From an uncultured Sphingomonadales bacterium (GTDB taxonomy: Bacteria; Pseudomonadota; Alphaproteobacteria; Sphingomonadales; Sphingomonadaceae), in contig CALCBC010000108.1 of assembly GCA_937898525.1 (NCBI GenBank), positions 1-9,456 of the forward strand: a DNA stretch of 9,456 nucleotides, read 5' to 3'. The notes under the pieces were generated by a model. It had not been told where the DNA came from. It saw only the letters and a list, made by a program, of their open reading frames with translations, and searched no databases. This document shows positions 1 to 4,383 of the stretch, one piece after another. A program made the translations under genes and the position numbers. Within the stretch, counting starts at the first letter, position 1. Every line of letters begins with the position of its first letter.

Positions 1-215
1 AGCTGGCAGGCGATGATGCCCAATGGGTGTCCGGCGTCGCGCTGGGCCGTTCCGCAGAGCAGGAAGTGCAGGACGTCCCAGGCAACGTCGAAGTCGACCA
101 GGTTCTGCTCCGGATCGCCTTCCTCGAACACGAAGCGGTCAGCGGCTTCTCCGTCCTCCCCGATCCGGGCAACGTCGGCCTCGCTCGCGCGCCGGAGGTA
201 GATCACCATGCTCAT
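1..215 (-). CDS. DUF1877-family protein (YfbM-like), 5' part only
   Basis: This is the N-terminal 71 codons of a minus-strand gene that runs off the left edge of the window. The start at 215 gives MSMVIYLRR; an in-frame ATG two codons later (209) is also possible. The segment around residues 39-53 reads LVDFDVAWDVLHFLL and is followed by HPLGII. This matches the D-x-D-x-x-W-x-x-L-H-F-L-L pattern of the DUF1877 family as I remember it, a small cytoplasmic family of unknown biochemical function. A weak ribosome binding site (GGAAACGA) lies just upstream. The opposite strand is open here as well, but its translations are low-complexity Arg/Ser-rich shadows. The family assignment is from recall of the pattern, and the C-terminal half is not visible. 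Confidence 0.72.
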   Translation of the reverse strand, partial: MSMVIYLRRASEADVARIGEDGEAADRFVFEEGDPEQNLVDFDVAWDVLHFLLCGTAQRDAGHPLGIIACQ

Positions 216-251
216 GATCGTCGTTTCCGCCACGCGCGGCGCGGCTGCAAG

Positions 252-271
252 CCGAACCGAATCCGGTTCGG
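252..271. promoter_or_regulatory. 8-bp perfect inverted repeat upstream of the DUF1877-like gene
   Basis: CCGAACCG (252-259) and CGGTTCGG (264-271) are perfect reverse complements separated by AATC. The dyad ends 37 bases upstream of the DUF1877-like start, so it could be an operator for that gene or a short RNA hairpin. There is no T tract after it on either strand, so a factor-independent terminator is unlikely. The function is inferred from position only. Confidence 0.35.
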
Positions 272-317
272 ATCAATGTCGAAAAGGCGGGAAACAACGG
301 ATTCCTTGATTAGACCA

Positions 318-379
318 CCCGCCGCCCGCTCCGCGGGTGCTGCCCGATGGGTGCTGAAACAAGTTCAGCATGACGAGGT
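318..379. repeat. Probable dispersed intergenic repeat with TGCTGAA/TTCAGCA palindrome
   Basis: TGCTGAA (352-358) and TTCAGCA (364-370) form a perfect 7-bp inverted repeat around ACAAG, followed by TGACGAGG. Just upstream, CCCGC (325-329) and GCGGG (333-337) form a second small stem. I recall the GCTGAAACAAGTTCAGCATG core as a common intergenic element in sphingomonad genomes, where it yields spurious peptides containing LKQVQHDE. Only one copy lies in this window, so its repeat nature cannot be shown from the sequence. The element runs to within about 12 bases of the DUF488 start and supplies an out-of-family ATG at 370. Confidence 0.5.
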
Positions 380-390
380 TAGATAAGACG

Positions 391-840
391 ATGTCCCGCA
401 CCATCTTCACCATCGGCTACCAGCAAGCCACCCAAGCGGCCGTCCTCGCCGCGCTCAAGGACGCCGGCGTCGAGGTCCTCGCCGACGTCCGCGCGCGCCC
501 GCTGTCGCGCAAGCCGGGGTTTTCGAAGAGCGCGCTCAAGGCCGCGGTCGAGGAAGCGGGGATGGAGTACCGCCACTTCCGCGACGTCGGCACCCCGCCC
601 GAGGGCCGCGAGGCCGCGCGCCGCGGTGACCGTGAGACGTTGCGCCGCGTCTACGCCGGCCAGCTCGAGCTGCCCGAGGCGCTCGCCGCAATGGCCGAGC
701 TGCGCCAACTTGCTTCGGACAAGCGCACCTGCCTGCTGTGCTTCTGCCGCGACGCCGACAAGTGCCACCGCTCGCTACTGATCGCCGCGGTGATGGAGGA
801 TTTCGAGGAGGTCGACCTGGTGCCGGCGCCGGCCGCCTGA
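391..840 (+). CDS. DUF488 domain-containing protein
   Basis: This 149-residue cytoplasmic protein of the DUF488 family has no established biochemical function. The family pattern is clear: FTIGY at residues 6-10, VLADVRARP at 29-37 followed by SRKPGFSK, YRHFRDVGTP at 60-69, and a C-terminal LLCFCRDADKCHRS at 115-128. The last block holds a Cys cluster (C114, C117, C119, C125); the LLC and CHR parts are typical of the family. I chose the ATG at 391 because homologues begin almost directly with the FTIGY strand. The in-frame ATG at 370 lies inside the repeat-like palindrome and would add seven non-conserved residues. A GAGG at 375-378 sits 12 bases from the chosen start, a rather long spacing. 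The gene stands alone and converges on the POT transporter gene. Confidence 0.9.
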   Translation: MSRTIFTIGYQQATQAAVLAALKDAGVEVLADVRARPLSRKPGFSKSALKAAVEEAGMEYRHFRDVGTPPEGREAARRGDRETLRRVYAGQLELPEALAAMAELRQLASDKRTCLLCFCRDADKCHRSLLIAAVMEDFEEVDLVPAPAA

Positions 841-986
841 CGCCCTTCATCCCGCGAGCGGGGCCGCCCCTCCGCCGGCCGTCTTCGGCGTCTGCCACCT
901 CCCCATCGGCTTCGCTGACAGGGAGGATTGGGTGACGCCACAGCCCGTCTCGGTCAAAACCGACCGCATCCGATCCGGCGCGATCC
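841..986. other. Convergent intergenic region with GC-rich hairpins
   Basis: The DUF488 gene (ending at 840) and the POT gene (stop at 987-989) converge here. Several short stems lie in the gap: CCCGC/GCGGG at 851-862, GGGG/CCCC at 860-870, CCTCCC (898-903) with GGGAGG (921-926), and TCGGT/ACCGA at 950-963. None is followed by a convincing T tract. Transcription probably ends here in both directions, but no canonical terminator can be named. Confidence 0.5.
867..927. repeat. Probable dispersed CCCCTCCG...CACCTCCCC intergenic element
   Basis: CCCCTCCG (867-874) is followed by a small GCCG/CGGC stem around TCTT, then CCACCTCCCC (895-904), then a 17-base spacer and GGGAGG (921-926), which is complementary to CCTCCC at 898-903. 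I recall elements of this build (a CCCCTCCG block, a variable stem, a CACCTCCCC block) as frequent between convergent genes in sphingomonads and some other alphaproteobacteria. One copy cannot prove repetition. It may act as a transcript-end hairpin for the two convergent genes. Confidence 0.4.
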
Positions 987-2387
987 TCAAGCCAGCGCCG
1001 CGTCCGCGGGCTTTGCCTCGCCCATCAGGCGATCGGCGAGGAACAGCTTGAACAGCGCAAAGGCGGCGAAGCCAACGGCGGCTGTGGCGACGTGGAACAG
1101 CCAGAAAGTGGTGGTGTCCCAGGTGGAGTACCAGCCGCCGGTGGTGCCGGTGATCAGGTTCGCGGCGAAGAACGACAGGTAGTAGATGCCGACGATCGTC
1201 GCATTGATCTGCCGCGGGGCGAGGCGGGTGAACAGCGCGAGGCTGACCGGCAGCACGTGGCTGAAGCCGATCGAGTTGAACAGGTGGAACATCACCGGCC
1301 AGAACAGCCCGATCTTGCCCGAACCCTGCGTCGCCGCGGCCAGTACGAGGCACAGGCCGCCTGCGATAGTGAACAGCGAGCCGATGATCATCTTGCCGAG
1401 CTCGTCGGGCTCGCGGCCCGTCCGCTCTCCGTACCACTTCCAGAACCATGCGACCGCGACCAGCATCGAGAAGCTCAGCGTGGCGTCGATCGTGATCATC
1501 CAGCTGGTCGGCACGGTCACGCCGAAGAAGGTCAGCTGGAACTGCTCGTCGGCCCAGACGAGGTAGGCGTTGAAGATCTGCTGGTTGGTCAGCAGCGCGA
1601 CGGCCATGACCGGGACCAGCACGATCACCGCGGCGATCCGCTTCCAGTCCTGGCCGGTCAGCGGTTCGCGCGGCGCGGAATCGCCCTTCTTCGGGCGGTT
1701 GTCGGCCGGTAGCCACGGGCCGGCAAAGATGTATACCAGCAACCCGACGACCATCACCACGCCTGCGGTGCCGAAGCCCCAGTGCCAGCCGACGTTCTCG
1801 CCGAGCGTGCCCGAGACCAGCGGCGCGGCGATCACCGAGACGTTGATCGCGATGTAGAAGATCTGGAACGCCATCGCCCGGCGCAGGTCGCTTTCCTTGT
1901 AGAGCTCGCCGACCTGGCTGGCGATGTTGCCCTTGAACAGACCGACGCCGACCACCAGCGACAGCAACGCGAGCAGGAAGGTCCCCTCGAACGCCATCAG
2001 GAAATGACCGAGCGCCATGATCGCCCCGCCGGCGATCAGCGCCGCGCGGCGGCCCAGCCAGCGGTCGGCGGCGATCCCGCCGAGGATCGGCGTCAGGTAG
2101 ACCAGCGCGGTGTAGTCGCCGAAGATCGCCGAGGCCAGCGGCTGGCCCTCCTTGCCGCCGTAACGCCACTCCTGCAGCCAGCCGAGCCCGGCCACGGCGT
2201 CGAACCGCTCGGGCAACAGGTAGTTGACCATGTACAGCACGAGCAGCGTCTGCATCGAGTAGTACGAGAACCGCTCGCAGCCCTCTACGACCGAGAGGTA
2301 GCCGAGCCCCTTGGGATGGCCGAGAAATGCGCGGTCGTTGCGCGCGGCGACGTCATCCAGTTCGGGCGTGGCTTCGGCGACCGTCAT
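987..2387 (-). CDS. POT/PTR-family MFS transporter (peptide-transporter-like, substrate uncertain)
   Basis: This 466-residue inner-membrane protein belongs to the proton-coupled oligopeptide transporter family. TM1 carries the E-x-x-E-R-F-x-Y-Y motif (E35, E38, R39, F40, Y42, Y43). A DYTALVYLTP segment and GGIAADRWLGRR (103-114) cover TM2 and loop 2-3. TM4 has GLFKGN with K152, and FYIAIN (177-182) is the PTR2-type TM5 signature. I count about 12 membrane helices. After TM6 a short polar linker (about 225-248) leads straight into a TM7-like helix, so the HA/HB pair usual in bacterial POTs seems absent. TM7 has NQQ (268-270) and TM10 has IGFSHVLP (373-380), where classical POTs carry Glu. The start at 2387 has a good ribosome binding site (GGGAG), and longer in-frame ORF readings run into aroB. 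The gene lies 100 bases downstream of aroB on the same strand. A peptide substrate is the default guess only. Confidence 0.88.
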   Translation of the reverse strand: MTVAEATPELDDVAARNDRAFLGHPKGLGYLSVVEGCERFSYYSMQTLLVLYMVNYLLPERFDAVAGLGWLQEWRYGGKEGQPLASAIFGDYTALVYLTPILGGIAADRWLGRRAALIAGGAIMALGHFLMAFEGTFLLALLSLVVGVGLFKGNIASQVGELYKESDLRRAMAFQIFYIAINVSVIAAPLVSGTLGENVGWHWGFGTAGVVMVVGLLVYIFAGPWLPADNRPKKGDSAPREPLTGQDWKRIAAVIVLVPVMAVALLTNQQIFNAYLVWADEQFQLTFFGVTVPTSWMITIDATLSFSMLVAVAWFWKWYGERTGREPDELGKMIIGSLFTIAGGLCLVLAAATQGSGKIGLFWPVMFHLFNSIGFSHVLPVSLALFTRLAPRQINATIVGIYYLSFFAANLITGTTGGWYSTWDTTTFWLFHVATAAVGFAAFALFKLFLADRLMGEAKPADAALA

Positions 2388-2390
2388 GCG

Positions 2391-2399
2391 CTCTCTCCC
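2391..2399 (-). promoter_or_regulatory. Ribosome binding site of the POT gene
   Basis: The minus strand reads GGGAGAGAG, then CGC, then ATG. This purine-rich site decides for the start at 2387 over upstream in-frame codons, which would overlap aroB. Confidence 0.7.
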
Positions 2400-2404
2400 G
2401 GGCG

Positions 2405-2418
2405 GTTGCAGGTGCAAC
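2405..2418. promoter_or_regulatory. GTTGCA/TGCAAC dyad upstream of the POT gene
   Basis: GTTGCA (2405-2410) and TGCAAC (2413-2418) are a perfect 6-bp inverted repeat with a two-base spacer, centred about 24 bases before the POT start codon. Its place, between the aroB hairpin and the ribosome binding site, suits an operator for separate control of the transporter. No clear promoter hexamers could be placed around it, so this is a candidate only. Confidence 0.3.
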
Positions 2419-2458
2419 GGGCTAGCGCAGGGCGAGACTGTTGTCTTGGAGTTTTGCC

Positions 2459-2487
2459 GGGAGGGGCTGCTTCCGCCGCTCCCTCCC
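2459..2487 (-). terminator. Hairpin directly after the aroB stop codon
   Basis: GGGAGGGGC (2459-2467) pairs with GCTCCCTCCC (2478-2487) over nine base pairs with one bulged base and a 10-base loop. On the minus strand the stem begins at the base after the aroB TGA. It is followed by GGCAAAACTCC rather than a T run, so it is not a classical factor-independent terminator. It may protect the aroK-aroB mRNA 3' end or weaken read-through into the POT gene. Confidence 0.4.
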
Positions 2488-3597
2488 TCAATGCGCCTGC
2501 AACTCCCCGTCGAGGAACTCTGCCACGTCCTCCAGCGCCACCGCCCGGTCGAGGAACGCCTCGCCGATCCCGCGCAACAGCACGAAGGGCAGGGTGCCCG
2601 CGTCCATCTTCTTGTCGTGCAGCATGTGGTCGGCGAGCTGACGACCCGTGCAGTTGAGGCCGAGCGCGGCGATCTCGCTCGGCAGGCCGGCGGCGTCGAT
2701 CGCGGCCGCGACACGGGCGGCGTCCTCGTCGGAGATGTAGCCGCGGCGGGCGGAATAGCGAGCGGCCAGCACCATGCCGAGCGCGACGCCTTCGCCGTGG
2801 AGCAGGCGGTCGGAAAATCCGGTCTGCGCCTCGAGCGCGTGGCCGAAGGTGTGGCCGAGATTGAGCAGCGCGCGCGTGCCGGTGGTCTCGCGCTCGTCTT
2901 CGGCGACGATGCGCGCCTTGGCCCTCACGCTCTCGGTCACCGCGTGTTCCTGCGCCTCGCCATGGCCAGCGAGAACATCGGGACCATTCACCTCGCACCA
3001 CTCGAAAAAGCCGCGATCGCCGAGCACGCCGTACTTGATAACCTCGGCATATCCCGCGCCCATCTCGCGGGGCGGCAGCGTGGCCAGCGTGTCGAGGTCC
3101 GCCACCACCAGGCTCGGCTGGTGGAACGCGCCGACGAGGTTCTTGCCGGCAGCGGCGTTGATCGCGGTCTTGCCGCCGACGCTCGAATCGACCTGCGCGA
3201 GCAACGTCGTCGGCAGCTGCACGAAGCCGCAGCCGCGCTTGAGAATCGCCGCGGCGAAGCCCGTCAGGTCGCCGATCACTCCGCCGCCGAGCGCGAGCAC
3301 GTGGTCGCCGCGCTCGACTTCCTCGGCCAGCAGCCAGTCGACCACCCGCTCGAGCCCGGCCCACGACTTGGCGCCTTCGCCCGGCTCGAGCACCAGCCAG
3401 CGCGGCTCAAAGCCCGCGGCGCTCAGCGCGCCGTCGACTGTCGCCTGCCAGTGCGTGGCGACGTTCGCGTCGGTGACGATCGGCACGCGCGCCTTGCGCA
3501 GCAGCGGGCCGCACTGCGCCGGCAGGTCGGCGAGCAGACCGCTGCCGACCCGCACCTCGTAGGAGCGGCCGGCGAGTTCGACCGGGATTACAGCCAT
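2488..3597 (-). CDS. aroB: 3-dehydroquinate synthase
   Basis: This 369-residue cytoplasmic enzyme converts DAHP (3-deoxy-D-arabino-heptulosonate 7-phosphate) to 3-dehydroquinate, the second step of the shikimate pathway, using NAD+ and a divalent metal. Family motifs are all present: GGGVIGDLTGF (104-114) for NAD binding, PTTLLAQVDSSVGGK (129-143), GYAEVIKYG (182-190), LNLGHTFGHA (245-254), LLHGEG (265-270) and DKKMDAGTLPF (328-338). The expected metal ligands are E184, H249 and H267. The length is typical of the family. The ATG at 3597 lies inside the end of aroK: ATGGCTGTAA contains both the aroB start and the aroK TAA, a 10-base overlap. No strong ribosome binding site is seen within the end of aroK, so translation probably depends on coupling to aroK. 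Confidence 0.97.
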   Translation of the reverse strand: MAVIPVELAGRSYEVRVGSGLLADLPAQCGPLLRKARVPIVTDANVATHWQATVDGALSAAGFEPRWLVLEPGEGAKSWAGLERVVDWLLAEEVERGDHVLALGGGVIGDLTGFAAAILKRGCGFVQLPTTLLAQVDSSVGGKTAINAAAGKNLVGAFHQPSLVVADLDTLATLPPREMGAGYAEVIKYGVLGDRGFFEWCEVNGPDVLAGHGEAQEHAVTESVRAKARIVAEDERETTGTRALLNLGHTFGHALEAQTGFSDRLLHGEGVALGMVLAARYSARRGYISDEDAARVAAAIDAAGLPSEIAALGLNCTGRQLADHMLHDKKMDAGTLPFVLLRGIGEAFLDRAVALEDVAEFLDGELQAH

Positions 3598-4157
3598 CCG
3601 TCGAGCGCTTTCAGGATGCGATTGACGGCCTCGCCGTGCGGGCCGGCATCGCTCATGACCTTTATCGGCGCCTCCGAATAGGCGGGTTCGCGCTCGACCT
3701 TGAGCCGGGCGACGATCTCGGCGGGATCGCCGTCGCGCAGCAGCGGACGGGTGTCCTTGCGCGACACGCGTTCGACCAGGGTCGCGACGTCGCAGTCGAG
3801 CCAGATCGCGATACCCTTGCCGTGGATCAACTCGCGGGTGTCCGGCTGCACGAAGGCGCCGCCGCCGGTCGCGATGACGCTCGGTCCGCCGTCGAGCAGC
3901 CGTGCAATCACGCGCCGCTCGCCGTCGCGGAAGTGCGCTTCGCCGAAGCGCTCGAAGATTTCCGAGACGGTCATCTGCGCGGCCTCCTCGATCTCCTCGT
4001 CGGCGTCTCGGAAGGCCAGGCCGAGCAACTGGGCGAGCTTGCGGCCGATTGTCGACTTGCCCACGCCCATCATTCCGACGAGCACGATCGGCCGGTCTAT
4101 GCGTGCGGCGAGGGACCTGATCTCGCTGTCGCTGAGGCTGCGGGTTTCGATGGTCAT
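3588..4157 (-). CDS. aroK: Shikimate kinase
   Basis: This 189-residue cytoplasmic kinase phosphorylates shikimate to shikimate 3-phosphate with ATP. The Walker A loop GMMGVGKST is at 28-36. FRDADEEIE (49-57) supplies the shikimate-binding aspartates D51 and D53. FGEAHFRDGE (71-80) gives R77, and ATGGGAF (96-102) is the glycine-rich substrate loop. DTRPLL gives the lid arginine R137, and EREPAYSE (155-162) gives R156. The first 20 or so residues are a short extension ahead of the core, common in alphaproteobacterial forms. The start at 4157 has no recognisable ribosome binding site; a candidate promoter predicts only a few bases of leader. Longer in-frame readings upstream would cover the divergent promoter and the neighbouring gene and were not used. 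The stop overlaps the aroB start. Confidence 0.96.
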   Translation of the reverse strand: MTIETRSLSDSEIRSLAARIDRPIVLVGMMGVGKSTIGRKLAQLLGLAFRDADEEIEEAAQMTVSEIFERFGEAHFRDGERRVIARLLDGGPSVIATGGGAFVQPDTRELIHGKGIAIWLDCDVATLVERVSRKDTRPLLRDGDPAEIVARLKVEREPAYSEAPIKVMSDAGPHGEAVNRILKALDGWL

Positions 4158-4161
4158 TGCC

Positions 4162-4193
4162 GCACGCGCTATAGATGGGCTAACCGCGCGTGC
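4162..4193. promoter_or_regulatory. 8-bp inverted repeat bracketing the aroK -10 region
   Basis: GCACGCGC (4162-4169) and GCGCGTGC (4186-4193) are perfect reverse complements separated by 16 bases. The left arm overlaps the -10 and start region and the right arm overlaps the -35 of the candidate aroK promoter. A dimeric regulator bound here would cover the promoter, so it is a candidate operator in the shared aroK/orf48 control region. Chance occurrence in GC-rich DNA cannot be excluded. Confidence 0.3.
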
Positions 4194-4195
4194 AA
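4168..4195 (-). promoter_or_regulatory. Candidate aroK-aroB promoter
   Basis: On the minus strand TTGCAC (4195-4190) and TATAGC (4173-4168) are spaced by 16 bases, a fair sigma70-type pair. Transcription would begin at about 4160-4162, only three to five bases before the aroK ATG at 4157, so the message would be almost leaderless. This agrees with the absence of a ribosome binding site at aroK. The prediction is from hexamer similarity alone. Confidence 0.45.
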
Positions 4196-4236
4196 GTTTG
4201 GCCGGCAAGGCTGTTTCGAAAGTCCGTTCGTTGGCT

Positions 4237-4383
4237 ATGCGCCGCAAGAACCTCTGGGTGGGATTGCTGTCTCTGCTGGCTCTGTTTCTCTTCGTCGCAT
4301 GGTACGACGGCGGCCGCGAGCCGCAGCGGCTGATCGAGCAGCCGGTCGAACTTCCTCCCGAGCTGGCCCGGAGGTTCGGATGA
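4237..4383 (+). CDS. 48-residue single-pass membrane peptide, unknown function
   Basis: This small ORF starts at 4237 with a basic N-terminus (MRRKNLW). One hydrophobic helix spans about residues 7-22 (WVGLLSLLALFLFVAW), and a polar, Pro/Glu-rich tail of about 25 residues ends in ARRFG. By the positive-inside rule the N-terminus should be cytoplasmic and the tail periplasmic. Its TGA overlaps the ATG of the next gene as ATGA (4380-4383), which is strong evidence that it is translated and coupled. No good ribosome binding site precedes the ATG. The frame stays open far upstream across aroK on the other strand, so length alone is no evidence, but the hydrophobic segment and the overlap are. The family is not recognised. 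Confidence 0.7.
   Translation: MRRKNLWVGLLSLLALFLFVAWYDGGREPQRLIEQPVELPPELARRFG
4370..4374 (+). promoter_or_regulatory. Ribosome binding site of the 608-residue exported protein
   Basis: GGAGG is followed by a five-base spacer and the ATG at 4380. It lies inside the end of the small membrane-peptide gene and fixes the start of the exported protein, against the much longer open frame that extends upstream across aroK. Confidence 0.75.

Larger units (their letters stand above)
216..390. other. Divergent intergenic region, DUF1877-like / DUF488
   Basis: These 175 bases separate the leftward DUF1877-like gene from the rightward DUF488 gene and must hold both promoters. I cannot point to convincing -35/-10 pairs. 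What can be seen is an 8-bp perfect dyad at 252-271, a small GC hairpin (CCCGC at 325-329, GCGGG at 333-337) and a repeat-like palindrome at 352-370. An ORF can be read through the region but its translation has no protein-like character. Confidence 0.6.

Noticed and set aside
391..840. Four-cysteine cluster in the DUF488 protein as a new metal-binding site
   Set aside because: The LLC and CHR parts are usual in DUF488 proteins; two extra cysteines are too little evidence for a metal site.
2256..2279. Gln (Q46) where many POT proteins have Arg after the E-x-x-E-R-F-x-Y-Y motif
   Set aside because: As far as I recall, E. coli DtpA also has Gln here (YYGLQ), so this change alone is not unusual.
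987..2714. 575-residue reading of the POT gene
   Set aside because: The first 109 residues overlap aroB in another frame. A good ribosome binding site and the expected family length support 2387.
2311..3681. 456-residue plus-strand open frame opposite aroB and the POT start
   Set aside because: It is antisense to aroB, which has every family motif. The translation is Arg/His/Glu-rich and typical of GC-rich shadows.
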